Assembly (NCBI GenBank): GCA_002354735.1
Contig: DEMD01000015.1
Location: forward strand, 395,304 to 459,303
Length of the DNA: 64,000 nucleotides
Reading direction: 5' to 3'
From: Gammaproteobacteria bacterium UBA2679
GTDB taxonomy: Bacteria; Pseudomonadota; Gammaproteobacteria; Pseudomonadales; Oleiphilaceae
Shown: piece after piece, positions 36,917 through 45,055 of the stretch
How the letters are laid out: each line of letters starts with the position of its first letter
How positions within the stretch are numbered: position 1 is the first letter of the stretch
Made by a program: the position numbers and the translations under genes
Notes under the pieces: model-generated
Database searches by the model: none
Told to the model about the DNA's origin: nothing
The model's input: only the letters and a program-made list of their open reading frames with translations

Positions 36917-38443
36917 ATGTCTCAGTTATTCATCGTTGTTGAAAAGCTCAGTGACTGGTCGCCTTACTATCCCAGTGAGGACGTCATCACCTTCGACACC
37001 TATCTGAACCTGTCGGAAGCCTCTGCGATGGCTGCCAGTGGTGATGACAGGCGAGCCGCCATGGCCGGGCGCACGCGCGTGGTCAACCTATGCCGCAGCT
37101 ACAAGTATCTCAGCCGCGGGTACTATTGCTCGCTACTGGCCGAAGCCAGAGGGCATCATGTCATACCTTCAGTGAAGACGCTTAATGCGCTGGAGCGAAA
37201 AGCTGTCTTTACGCTGTCGTTCGATTTTGAAGAGCTTGATCTCGACCAGGCCCTGCTGACGCTGAAAGCGGATACGACCCAGGAGGCGTCAAAGCGCAAA
37301 CTGGTGGTCCGAAGCTATTTCGGCGTAACCAACCTGCCGGAATTCAAGACGCTCGGCGAAATCATCTTCGAGCAGTTTCCCTGCCCGCTGGTCGACATCG
37401 AACTGAAGTACAAGAATGGCTGGATGCTGTCGGCAGTGAAGCCAATGCGACTTACGCATCTGGACGATGAAGACGAAACCGCCTTTGCGTCGTCATTCGA
37501 TGCCTTTACCAAGAAGCTCTGGCGTAAACCCAAGGCTCGCAAACAGTTCCGCTATGACATGGCCGTGCTGATCAACCCAGATGAGAAGATGCCGCCAAGC
37601 GATGCGCAGGCGATGAAGCGACTGCACAAAGTCGCCAAACAGAAGGGCATTGCCATCGACTTCATTGGCCCGCGTGATCTGAACAGGGTGCCGGAGTACG
37701 ACATGCTGTTCATCCGGGAAACCACGGCCATCAACCATCACACCTTCCGCTTTGCGAAAAAGGCTGAGGCCGAAGGCGTGATAGTCATGGACGATAGTGC
37801 GTCGATCATGCGTTGTACCAACAAGGTCTTCCTGGCAGACCTGTTGCATCACCACAAGGTGCCTACGCCGAAGACCCTCATCCTCAGCAAGGGCCATCAT
37901 GCTCAGTTGAAGTCAGCGGCCGAGACATTGGGCTTTCCGATGGTGCTGAAGATTCCGGACGGCTCGTTTTCTCGCGGTGTGATGAAGGCGGAGAACCATG
38001 AGCAGCTGGAAGAGAAGTCGGAGGTGCTGTTCAAGCAGTCCGCGCTGCTGCTGGCGCAGGAGTTTATGTACACCGATTACGACTGGCGTATTGGCGTGCT
38101 CAACGGCAAGCCGATCTATGCCTGCAAGTACTTCATGGCGCGTGACCATTGGCAGATCTACAAGCACGAGGGTAGCTCTACCGCTACCGGTGCCTGGGAT
38201 ACCATGGCCATTCATGAGGTGCCGAAGGCGGTCGTACAGGCCGCGGTCAAGGCTGCCAATCTGATCGGCAGAGGCCTCTACGGGGTCGATGTGAAGCAGT
38301 CCGGTAGTCGTGTGGCGATTATCGAGGTCAATGACAACCCGAGCCTCGAATCAGGGGTGGAGGATAAATTTCTCGGTCACGAGCTCTACGGCATCATCCT
38401 CGATGAATTCATTCGCCGTGCAGAGCTGAAGCACGCAAGCTAA
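36917..38443 (+). CDS. RimK-like ATP-grasp ligase
   Basis: This 508-residue protein starts at ATG 36917 (MSQLFIVVEKLSDWSPYYPSE); an upstream frame to 36812 lacks family sequence. An N-terminal domain of ~290 residues precedes a RimK ATP-grasp domain: MRCTNKVFLADLLHHHKVPTPKTL, GFPMVLKIPDGSFSRGV, LLAQEFMYTDYDWRIGVLNGKPIYACKY and the metal-binding IIEVNDNPSLESG. The family adds amino acids to peptide or protein carboxyl ends using ATP. It is much longer than E. coli RimK (300 residues), and its target is unknown. It is divergent from the GNAT/C39 gene. Confidence 0.88.
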   Translation: MSQLFIVVEKLSDWSPYYPSEDVITFDTYLNLSEASAMAASGDDRRAAMAGRTRVVNLCRSYKYLSRGYYCSLLAEARGHHVIPSVKTLNALERKAVFTLSFDFEELDLDQALLTLKADTTQEASKRKLVVRSYFGVTNLPEFKTLGEIIFEQFPCPLVDIELKYKNGWMLSAVKPMRLTHLDDEDETAFASSFDAFTKKLWRKPKARKQFRYDMAVLINPDEKMPPSDAQAMKRLHKVAKQKGIAIDFIGPRDLNRVPEYDMLFIRETTAINHHTFRFAKKAEAEGVIVMDDSASIMRCTNKVFLADLLHHHKVPTPKTLILSKGHHAQLKSAAETLGFPMVLKIPDGSFSRGVMKAENHEQLEEKSEVLFKQSALLLAQEFMYTDYDWRIGVLNGKPIYACKYFMARDHWQIYKHEGSSTATGAWDTMAIHEVPKAVVQAAVKAANLIGRGLYGVDVKQSGSRVAIIEVNDNPSLESGVEDKFLGHELYGIILDEFIRRAELKHAS

Positions 38444-38662
38444 ACTGATTTTTGAGCTCCGGACGCCGTCGCAGACTATCGAGCAGTTTCTGCGGCAGGT
38501 CGTTCCAGGCTCGATGCGGCAACAAAAAATAACTTCAACTGGTTCTATATGAACGCGTATGATGTACCGCTGGAAATAGCAGTAATATTCCTGAATTCGA
38601 GACCGCGCAGTCCTGCAACTGCAGTCTGAAAACGTCTTCGAATTTGCCACGGCGGTGTTCGA

Positions 38663-39103
38663 ATGCGTATTACCCGATATACAGATTATTCACTTCGGGT
38701 TCTTGTCTATCTGGCGGTAAAGCCTGGTCGGCTGGCCACCATTCAGGAAATAGCAGAAAGCTATAACATTTCCCGCAACCATCTCATGAAGGTCGTCCAC
38801 CAGCTTACCCGAGCAGGCTATGTCACCAGTATCCGTGGCAAGAATGGCGGCTTGCGACTCGACCGTGCTGCAAGTGACATCAATATTGGTGCGCTGATGC
38901 GTGAAACGGAGCCGGACATGGGTCTGGTGGAATGTTTTCGGACGGACAACCAGTGCTGTATAACCCCGGCCTGCGGCTTGAAATACATGTTGGCAGAGGC
39001 GCTTCAGAATTTTCTCGAGACGCTCGATAAGTACACCCTGCAGGATGTGCTGCCAGGCGAGTCAGCTCATACGCTTATCGACCTGCTGCAAATTGCAGAC
39101 TGA
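38663..39103 (+). CDS. nsrR: Rrf2-family regulator, NsrR-like
   Basis: This 146-residue Rrf2 protein has a winged helix (MRITRYTDYSLRVLVYLAVKP, ATIQEIAESYNISRNHLMKVVHQL). Three conserved cysteines lie in CFRTDNQCCITPACGLK, the [Fe-S] ligands of NsrR. NsrR senses nitric oxide and represses detoxification genes; none of those is adjacent, so the target set here is unknown. The 218-bp region upstream (38444-38662) shows no other gene. A bidirectional terminator follows. Confidence 0.88.
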   Translation: MRITRYTDYSLRVLVYLAVKPGRLATIQEIAESYNISRNHLMKVVHQLTRAGYVTSIRGKNGGLRLDRAASDINIGALMRETEPDMGLVECFRTDNQCCITPACGLKYMLAEALQNFLETLDKYTLQDVLPGESAHTLIDLLQIAD

Positions 39104-39126
39104 CCTGTCCCCCCACTGTCCAGGAA

Positions 39127-39154
39127 AAAAAACGCACCAGATGGTGCGTTTTTT
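39127..39154. terminator. Bidirectional terminator between nsrR and sodB
   Basis: AAAAAACGCACC (39127-39138) and GGTGCGTTTTTT (39143-39154) make a perfect stem around AGAT. The A-tract on one side and T-tract on the other give a U-run for transcripts from either direction, serving nsrR (+) and sodB (-). Confidence 0.92.
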
Positions 39155-39167
39155 AATTTGAAAGTTA

Positions 39168-39752
39168 TCAGCCAGCGAAGTTGCTGTTGACGAATTCCCA
39201 GTTGACCAGGTTCCAGTACGCTTCGAGGTATTTTGGTCGCGCATTGCGGTAGTCGATGTAGTACGCATGCTCCCACACGTCGCAGGTCAGCAGCGCTTTC
39301 TGCGAGCTGTCAGTAACCGGCGTTTCAGCATCATCAGTGTTGACGATGGCAACACTGCCGTCAGACTTCTTCACCAGCCAGGTCCAGCCTGAAGCGAAGT
39401 TGCCGATGGCGCTGGCAGTAAACTCTTCTTTGAACTTGTCGAACGAGCCGAATGCCTTGTTGATGGCTTCAGCGATCGCGCCAGTCGGTGCGCCGCCGCC
39501 ATTTGGGCTCAGGCAATGCCAGTAGAAGGTGTGGTTCCAGACCTGGGCTGCCTGGTTGAAAAGGCCACCTGAAGAAGACTTGATGATTTCTTCGAGGCTC
39601 TTGTCCGCCTTGTCAGTGCCTTCGATCAGGCTGTTCAGCTTGTCGACATAAGCCTTGTGATGCTTATCGTGATGATACTCCAGCGTCTCGGCAGAGATAT
39701 GTGGCTCGAGCGCGTTCTTTTCGTAAGGAAGTTCTGGTAGTTGAAAAGCCAT
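39168..39752 (-). CDS. sodB: Superoxide dismutase, Fe type
   Basis: This 194-residue SodB is complete. Metal ligands are in HHDKHHKAYVDKLN, QVWNHTFYWHCLSP and CDVWEHAYYIDYRNARPKYLEAYW. The FYWHCL and GSFDKFKEEF sequences fit the iron form. It dismutates superoxide in the cytoplasm. CAAGG lies upstream of the ATG. It stands between nsrR and arfA, its own transcript ending at the shared terminator. Confidence 0.96.
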   Translation of the reverse strand: MAFQLPELPYEKNALEPHISAETLEYHHDKHHKAYVDKLNSLIEGTDKADKSLEEIIKSSSGGLFNQAAQVWNHTFYWHCLSPNGGGAPTGAIAEAINKAFGSFDKFKEEFTASAIGNFASGWTWLVKKSDGSVAIVNTDDAETPVTDSSQKALLTCDVWEHAYYIDYRNARPKYLEAYWNLVNWEFVNSNFAG

Positions 39753-39910
39753 GGTTGATCACCTTGTTCCTGTGTTTTTCTGAATTAACAGTTCGCCCCT
39801 GAGGCGTTTGCGACACAGGGCACGAGTGTTTCCTTTTAAAACTTCGAGGTTGATACGACTAAGTGGGGATAGCAGATGGAAATTTCAAGTGGCTTCAGCC
39901 GAGGTGGCTG

Positions 39911-39956
39911 AAGTCTGGTCAGAAACAAGCTCAGGCAGCTTGCTTTTGACCAGACT
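39911..39956 (-). promoter_or_regulatory. arfA 3' hairpin overlapping the stop codon
   Basis: On the reverse strand, 20 bases of the last arfA codons pair with 20 bases that begin at the final base of the TGA stop, around the loop GCCTG. Of the 20 pairs, 18 are Watson-Crick, one is G-U and one is an A-C mismatch. This is the structure that in E. coli arfA mRNA is cut by RNase III or stops transcription, leaving an mRNA without a stop codon that is normally cleared by tmRNA. Confidence 0.85.
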
Positions 39957-40104
39957 CCAGTCCTTTGTTCTGATGCTTGTTCTTCCGCTTGTAACTACCC
40001 TTGCCAACCTTGGCTCTGGCGATGCGCTGTCTGAACAGTGGTGAGGTGACCAGCGCCGCTTCGGCATTGTGGCGAATTTCGCCGCGTTTGTGATCGTGTT
40101 TCAT
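39931..40104 (-). CDS. arfA: Alternative ribosome-rescue factor ArfA
   Basis: This 57-residue basic protein begins MKHDHKRGEIRHNAEAALVT. The conserved core SPLFRQRIARAKVGKGSYKR (residues 21-40) is the ArfA signature that sits in the ribosomal A site and mRNA channel and recruits RF2. AAGGG precedes the ATG. The tail GLESGQKQAA is encoded within a long hairpin, so the working protein may be truncated by up to about ten residues. It lies 45 bp after the aztC stop on the same strand. Confidence 0.93.
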   Translation of the reverse strand: MKHDHKRGEIRHNAEAALVTSPLFRQRIARAKVGKGSYKRKNKHQNKGLESGQKQAA

Positions 40105-40149
40105 AAGCTGCCCTTGAATGGCTGAAGTGTGAGCAAGCAGTATATCAAT

Positions 40150-41079
40150 TCACTTCGAACTTTTCTCCTGTTGCTGTAGCGCGTCAACGATCGTCGACAC
40201 GTTGTGGGTCATCATTTTCAGGTAAGTGCCCGCCGGTTCATCAGGACCAGAAAGCGCATCGGAGTACAAAGTCCCACCAATTCGGGCTTCGGTTTCACGG
40301 GCAATCTGACGGATCAGGCGTTCGTCCGAAATGTTGCCGACGAACACCGCTTGTATATCGCCCTTGCGGATCTGTCTGATTATTTTGGCAACATCGGCTG
40401 CCGAGGCCTCTGATTCGGTTGACAGGCCCTGGGGCGCCAGCATGTTAATTTTCAGATCGTTGGCGAGGTAGCCGAAGGCATCATGCGAAGTGACGACCGT
40501 GCGTTGCTGCTCCGGCACCTGGGCAATTCGCGACTGAAGGTCCTGCGCGAGCGTTTCCAGTTGGGAGAGATAAGAGGCCGCACGTCGCTCGTAGCCTTCA
40601 CGTCTGTCTGGATCGGCCTGTATCAGCGCATCGCGAATATTCTGCACGTACACTCGGGCTTGAGAAACGGAATGCCAGGCATGCGGGTCGGGTGCGCCAG
40701 ACTCCGCATGATCATCATCGTCGGCGGGTAGTGGCGTGACGCCATCCGTCGCCACCAGCAACGTTCCACCGAAACCGGACGAGGCCTGCAGCCGGTCGAT
40801 CCATCCCTCGAAGCCGAGACCGTTGACTACCAGAAGGCTGGCCCTGGTCAGTGCTTTTGCGTCTGAAGGTGCAGGCTGAAACATATGCGCGTCGCCATTC
40901 GCGCCCACGATTGTGCTCAGCTCAATATCGTCTCCGCCCACCTGTTCAAGAAAGTCCCCAAGCACGCTGAAGCTTGCGACCACTCTGAGTTTCTCGGCAG
41001 CGCCAGCGCCAGTAGGGATGAGGAGGATTGCGGCCAATACGAAGGGCATGAGCCCACGAAATAAAGAGTCTTGGATCAT
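40150..41079 (-). CDS. aztC: Zinc ABC transporter substrate-binding protein, AztC/ZnuA type
   Basis: This 309-residue cluster A-I metal-binding protein has a signal peptide ending near GAGAAEK (about residue 28). The N-lobe has VVASFSVLGDFLEQVGGDDIEL and GDAHMFQPAPSD, the first His ligand region. A short acidic DDDDHAE segment stands where ZnuA has a long His-rich loop, then PDPHAWHSV (second His). VTSHDAFGYLA supplies the third His. The short loop is closer to AztC than to ZnuA. It is the last gene of the zinc operon, 18 bp after the permease. Confidence 0.88.
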   Translation of the reverse strand: MIQDSLFRGLMPFVLAAILLIPTGAGAAEKLRVVASFSVLGDFLEQVGGDDIELSTIVGANGDAHMFQPAPSDAKALTRASLLVVNGLGFEGWIDRLQASSGFGGTLLVATDGVTPLPADDDDHAESGAPDPHAWHSVSQARVYVQNIRDALIQADPDRREGYERRAASYLSQLETLAQDLQSRIAQVPEQQRTVVTSHDAFGYLANDLKINMLAPQGLSTESEASAADVAKIIRQIRKGDIQAVFVGNISDERLIRQIARETEARIGGTLYSDALSGPDEPAGTYLKMMTHNVSTIVDALQQQEKSSK

Positions 41080-41097
41080 AGCGTTTTCCTTGGAATT

Positions 41098-41970
41098 TCA
41101 AGCAGCCAGATGGCGCTGATGGGAGCGAATGTAGCGAGCGACGATGCCTTTGCGGGTGCCGAACAGGATTGAACTGAAATAGGCGGCACCAAGGCAGACA
41201 ATGATGAGCGGGCTTGTCGGCAGGCTGAAGTAGTAAGACAGCAGCAAGCCGGCGTAGCAGCCGCTGAAGGCGAGCGCGATGGCCAGCAGTATCATGTTTT
41301 CGAGTTCTTCGACCCAGAAGCGGGCGATGGTAGCTGGCAGTATCATCAGCCCCACCGACATCAGCGTGCCGAGGGCGTGAAAACCGCCCACCAGATTGAG
41401 CACGATGAGGATCAGCAGTGAGAAATGGGCGAGGGCGCTCAGACGACTCACCGATTTCAGAAACTCGGTATCCAGACACTCGACCACGAGCGGCCGAAAC
41501 AGGACAGCCAGCGTCAGCAGGGTGATGGAGCAGACGCCTGTCAGCAATATCAGCGCCGCATCATCCAGCGCAAGAGTCGATCCGAACAGCACGTGCAGCA
41601 GGTCGACGTTGCTGCCCCTCATGGAGATGATCATCACGCCGAGTGCGAGCGACACCAGGTAGAAGGCCGCCATGTTGCTGTCCTCAGCCGTTTCGGTCTG
41701 GCGCGAGGTGGCGCCGGCAAGTACCGCAACGAGGCAGCCCGCCATGAGCCCGCCCACCGTCATGGCAGTGACTGAAAGACCGGCGAACAGAAAGCCAATC
41801 GCGGCGCCTGGCAGAATGGCATGGGCCATGGCGTCACCCGTAAGACTCATGCGCCGCAGCATGAGAAACACCCCCACCGGGGACGCGCTAAGGGCGATGG
41901 CAAGGCAGCCCAGCAAGGCCCGGCGCATGAAGCTGAACTCCGCGAATGGCTGTATGAGTAGTTCATACAT
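41098..41970 (-). CDS. aztB: Zinc ABC transporter permease, AztB/ZnuB type
   Basis: This 290-residue ABC-3 family permease starts at ATG 41970 (MYELLIQPFAEFSFMRRAL). About eight to nine TM helices are visible, with the conserved FMLRRMSLTGDAMAHAILPGAAIGFLFAG coupling region from about residue 34. The start overlaps the ATPase stop by eight bases (ATGTATGA), so the two are translated together. It forms the inner-membrane channel with the ATPase. Confidence 0.9.
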   Translation of the reverse strand: MYELLIQPFAEFSFMRRALLGCLAIALSASPVGVFLMLRRMSLTGDAMAHAILPGAAIGFLFAGLSVTAMTVGGLMAGCLVAVLAGATSRQTETAEDSNMAAFYLVSLALGVMIISMRGSNVDLLHVLFGSTLALDDAALILLTGVCSITLLTLAVLFRPLVVECLDTEFLKSVSRLSALAHFSLLILIVLNLVGGFHALGTLMSVGLMILPATIARFWVEELENMILLAIALAFSGCYAGLLLSYYFSLPTSPLIIVCLGAAYFSSILFGTRKGIVARYIRSHQRHLAA

Positions 41971-42712
41971 GATAGGCGGGCCGAGCTGCTGCGGCACAAA
42001 GCGGTGCACCTGGAACAATGGCCAGGGAATTGCTCTGGGCCTTCAGAAGGTTGTCCATGGTCAGGACGGATAGCGTTTCACCATAGGCGACTAGCTCGCG
42101 AGACAGCAGCATTGCAGAAGGAAAGTGGCGGCGTGCCAGATCGAAATCATGCACGACGGCGACAATCGTCGTGTTTGCCTCGTTGAGCGTTTGTAGCAGG
42201 GCCATCAGCTCTGCCTGCGTTCGGGCATCCACACCAATGAATGGTTCATCCAGCAGTATCAGTCGGGCGTTCTGAAGCAAGAGCCGCGCGAACAGCATGC
42301 GCTGGAACTGACCGCCGCTCAGTTCTCCGATAGGTCGCCTCAGGTGTTCCGATAGACCCACCTGCGCAATAGCATCCTTTACAAGCTGGCGGTGACTCTT
42401 GCCCCGGCCCCTGGTCGCACCGAGCTGTATCCACAGTCCTAGGCTCACGAAATGCTCTACGCAGATGGGGAAGCCCCGCTCGAGTGCAGCAAGTTGAGGT
42501 AGATAGGCGATCTGCTGCTGACTGATGCCTCGCCGTATCACTTGGCCTTCGAGTGGCTGTATCTGCGCCATCACCGCCTTGAGCAGGGTTGATTTCCCTG
42601 CACCGTTCGGCCCTACCAGCGCAGTAAATGCACCCTCGGGAATAACCGCCTGAAGGTGGTGCACGACCGGGTGCCGATCATAGCCGAGCGTGAGGTTCTG
42701 GAACTCGATCAT
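41963..42712 (-). CDS. aztA: Zinc ABC transporter ATP-binding protein, AztA/ZnuC type
   Basis: This 249-residue ATPase starts at ATG 42712 (MIEFQNLTLGYDRHPVVHH). It has Walker A GPNGAGKSTLLKAV, signature LSGGQFQRMLFARLLLQ, Walker B LILLDEPFIGVDA and the switch His in VVHDF. It powers metal import with the overlapping permease. Its start overlaps the stop of a 32-codon membrane peptide frame as ATGA. A TTG at 42742 would extend it by ten residues but is less likely. Confidence 0.92.
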   Translation of the reverse strand: MIEFQNLTLGYDRHPVVHHLQAVIPEGAFTALVGPNGAGKSTLLKAVMAQIQPLEGQVIRRGISQQQIAYLPQLAALERGFPICVEHFVSLGLWIQLGATRGRGKSHRQLVKDAIAQVGLSEHLRRPIGELSGGQFQRMLFARLLLQNARLILLDEPFIGVDARTQAELMALLQTLNEANTTIVAVVHDFDLARRHFPSAMLLSRELVAYGETLSVLTMDNLLKAQSNSLAIVPGAPLCAAAARPAYHV

Positions 42713-42807
42713 GCCTGCAGCACCAGTGCCGTCAACAGCCAAAGCATCCCGATGATGCCGGTCACCAGGAGCAGCCTATGAGACAGACTCATGAAGAAAT
42801 AACTCAT
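42709..42807 (-). CDS. Possible 32-residue membrane peptide in the zinc operon
   Basis: The frame opens at ATG 42807 (alternative ATG 42792) and begins MSYFFMSLSHR. It then has one hydrophobic helix of about 20 residues (LLLVTGIIGMLWLLTALVLQ) and stops as TGA overlapping the aztA ATG (ATGA). Such overlap is typical of real coupled genes and would explain why aztA lacks a good ribosome site. No strong ribosome site precedes the peptide itself and I know no homologue, so it may be a real single-span protein or only a coupling leader. Confidence 0.4.
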   Translation of the reverse strand: MSYFFMSLSHRLLLVTGIIGMLWLLTALVLQA

Positions 42808-42837
42808 TTGGAGTAATGCATCTGCGAGAGTCCGGAG

Positions 42838-43524
42838 TCAGGCGAAGTCGAGGCTGAGCAGGAGCCGAAATTCGCCGGCGGCGAGCGCGGGTGAGCGGTG
42901 GACGAGGCCGTGCTGCTCGTTACCGTTCCAGGCAGTGCCCTTCAATAGGGCCACATCGCCTTCTGTCAGGCGCTGAATGGCGTCGGCGTTGGTAAAGAGG
43001 CCAGAGCGCGCGTCACCTAGCCCCTTATTCCCCATACCCAGGCGCTCGCGATCAAGATGTTCCTCGGGGAGCCATTCGGTCCCGGGTCCGCCATAGGTCG
43101 TCAGCAGGCGACAGGCTACGCGGTCGGTATGGAAGCGAGGACACATGGCCGTGGTGAGGGGCGTGAGCCGCAAGCCAACGGCATCCATATCGAACAGACA
43201 GCCATACATGTCGGCCAGCAGACAGATGTCAGTGATCAGTGTCTTGGTCAGGCGGTGGTCGGGCAACCAGAGGCTGAGGCTCTCCTCGATTTCGCTCAGG
43301 GCCATCACACGCTGAATGGGATAGAGCTTCGCCTGCTGTTCGCTGAGCCAGGCAATGTACTGTCGGAGTGAATCGGGTAAAACCCGGCGCCAGACGGCAA
43401 GATTCACATCCGGCTCATAGATTTCGGTCAGGCCGTGTGCCGTACTGGCACTGCTGATCCTGCGAATGTGTGCAGCAGAGTCCGCGAGGTGCTGAGCTGG
43501 TGGGGTGTGCGCCTTTGCATTCAC
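42838..43524 (-). CDS. DUF1826 family protein
   Basis: This 228-residue protein is read from GTG 43524, five bases after the GTPase stop, with GGGAAG upstream. A longer frame to 43602 would run deep into the GTPase gene. I recognise DUF1826 from its DVNLAVWRR start region, HTDRVACRLLTTYGGPGTEWLPE and HRSPALAAGEFRLLLSLDF. The family is often found beside COG0523 GTPases and zinc genes. The HTDR...HRSP pattern hints at a 2-oxoglutarate/Fe-oxygenase-like fold, but this is only suggestive. Function is unknown. Confidence 0.82.
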   Translation of the reverse strand: MNAKAHTPPAQHLADSAAHIRRISSASTAHGLTEIYEPDVNLAVWRRVLPDSLRQYIAWLSEQQAKLYPIQRVMALSEIEESLSLWLPDHRLTKTLITDICLLADMYGCLFDMDAVGLRLTPLTTAMCPRFHTDRVACRLLTTYGGPGTEWLPEEHLDRERLGMGNKGLGDARSGLFTNADAIQRLTEGDVALLKGTAWNGNEQHGLVHRSPALAAGEFRLLLSLDFA

Positions 43525-43528
43525 GATA

Positions 43529-44668
43529 TCAGTCTTCCCAGGCTTCAAAAGGGTCGGGTAGTTGCCGCCAGGCTGCTTCACCTTCAGCAAATTCAAGTTC
43601 ATTCAGCAGGCAGGCGTCGAGAGCGGCAGACATGTCTGCTTCATCCAGGTCCTGTCCGATGAAGACCAGTAGCTGCCGGGACTCATCTGTGGTGGCCTTG
43701 TCCAGCACTGCCGCATAACCATACCTGGCCATGCCACCAGCCTGGCTCCACTGGCCCGCATAGTCCGGGCGGCTGGCAAGCCAGAAATAGCCCTTGGAGC
43801 GAATCAGCTTGCCCTCAGGCCATGGCTGGTGCAGGAATGCGTGAAAGCGCTCAGGATGAAAAGGGCGGCTGGCCTGGTAGACAAAACTGTTGATGCCGTA
43901 GGTCTCGGTTTCCGGCGTGTGCTCGCCACGCAGCGTCTGCAGCCATCCGGCGGCCTGTGCTGCGCGGTCGAAGGAAAAGCGGCCTGTGCCGAGCACTTCG
44001 TGGAGCGCAACCTGTCCGTCGGTGATGGGTATGAGCCTGGCCGCCGGGTTCAGTGTCTTGAGTACGCCGGTCAGACGAGCCAGCTGCTCGCTGGACACAA
44101 GGTCGGTCTTGCTGATGAGCATGACGTCGCAGCATTCAACCTGGTCAGTGAGGAGATCGGTAATGCTGCGCTCATCCGCCTCATCGATACGTGCTTCGGC
44201 ATCGAGCAGTGACTCGGCCGCTTCGAAGGCGGGTAGAAAGTTTACGGCGTCGACGACGGTCACCATGGTGTCCAGTCGGGCTGTAGCCGAAAGCGTAGCG
44301 CCCGTCTCGTCAGCGAGGGTGAAGGTCTCGGCCACCGGCAGGGGCTCGGAAATGCCGCTCGACTCAATGAGCAGATAATCGAAACGATTTTCGGCAGCGA
44401 GCTTTCGCACCTCGAGCAGCAGGTCCTCACGCAGAGTGCAGCAGATACAGCCGTTGCTCATCTCGACCAGCTTCTCTTCCGAGCGGGTCAGCGTGATGCC
44501 GTTGCTGACCTGCTGCGCATCGATATTGATCTCACTCATGTCGTTGACGATCACAGCTACCCGCAGGCCTTCACGATTATTGAGAATGTGGGTGAGCACG
44601 GTGGTCTTGCCTGCACCGAGGTAGCCGGAGAGTACGGTAACGGGCAGGGGGTGAGTGGCGGTTGTCAT
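43529..44668 (-). CDS. zigA: COG0523 GTPase, ZigA-like zinc chaperone
   Basis: This 379-residue G3E GTPase has Walker A SGYLGAGKTTVLTHIL, the metal-binding CxCC motif SNGCICCTLREDL, a Walker B/guanine region ending MLISKTDLVSSEQL and a C-terminal CobW_C domain (~255-365). COG0523 proteins under Zur control are thought to deliver zinc to client enzymes in starvation; ZNG1-type proteins and P. aeruginosa/Acinetobacter ZigA are examples. It opens the leftward zinc operon, and a Zur-box palindrome lies 29 bp upstream. Confidence 0.9.
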   Translation of the reverse strand: MTTATHPLPVTVLSGYLGAGKTTVLTHILNNREGLRVAVIVNDMSEINIDAQQVSNGITLTRSEEKLVEMSNGCICCTLREDLLLEVRKLAAENRFDYLLIESSGISEPLPVAETFTLADETGATLSATARLDTMVTVVDAVNFLPAFEAAESLLDAEARIDEADERSITDLLTDQVECCDVMLISKTDLVSSEQLARLTGVLKTLNPAARLIPITDGQVALHEVLGTGRFSFDRAAQAAGWLQTLRGEHTPETETYGINSFVYQASRPFHPERFHAFLHQPWPEGKLIRSKGYFWLASRPDYAGQWSQAGGMARYGYAAVLDKATTDESRQLLVFIGQDLDEADMSAALDACLLNELEFAEGEAAWRQLPDPFEAWED

Positions 44669-44697
44669 GACGGCGATGTTCCTGAAATGCTAATGGA

Positions 44698-44716
44698 GAT
44701 GTTACAACATAACATT
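44698..44716. promoter_or_regulatory. Zur box for the zigA-DUF1826-azt operon
   Basis: GATGTTACAACATAACATT matches the gammaproteobacterial Zur consensus AATGTTATANTATAACATT at 15 of 18 defined positions and contains the palindrome ATGTTA-5-TAACAT. It lies 29 bp before the zigA start, so bound Zur would block the whole leftward operon. Confidence 0.82.
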
Positions 44717-44815
44717 GCGGCACAGCAAGCCGGTCTCTTCGAGCGATTGCACCGGTTGTCGCGAAAGATGACTATTAGCAGACCCGCGCGCTTCAGCACA
44801 CCTCATCGCTGGTGA

Positions 44816-45010
44816 ACTACGAAATGTCCTACGCCGCCATCGTTCTATACCGCTGCCGAGCTGAAAACCATCCAGGAAGTCATCACGCTGGCCGTCTTTG
44901 CCGTATTCTCCCTGTTCTATCTTGGTGAAAAATTCACGATCAATCACCTGATAGGTTTTTCATTGATTAGCGCTGGCGCATTTTTCATATTCAGGGGGCC
45001 GATCCGATAG
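44816..45010 (+). pseudogene. C-terminal remnant of a DUF486 (DMT-family) membrane protein
   Basis: A frame without a start codon (in-frame TGA at 44813-44815) encodes about 55 recognisable residues: YTAAELKTIQEVITLAVF, then FSLFYLGEKFTINHLIGF and LISAGAFFIFRG. These match the last half of DUF486 proteins (about 110 residues), whose hallmark is AQLKTIQEVITL. The N-terminal half is gone. It occupies the 448-bp gap between zigA and zrgA; I see nothing else in 44717-44815. Confidence 0.75.
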
Positions 45011-45055
45011 GCCGCTGTCATCAGATCGCTAGCGCCCACAGTAAGTTGCCCAAGT

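Noticed and set aside
40105..40149. Separate promoter for arfA in the gap after aztC
   Set aside because: A TATACT hexamer is present, but no -35 element at proper spacing could be recognised, so I do not list it.
44717..44815. Small coding frame between the zigA Zur box and the DUF486 remnant
   Set aside because: Frames are short, lack ribosome sites and match no family.
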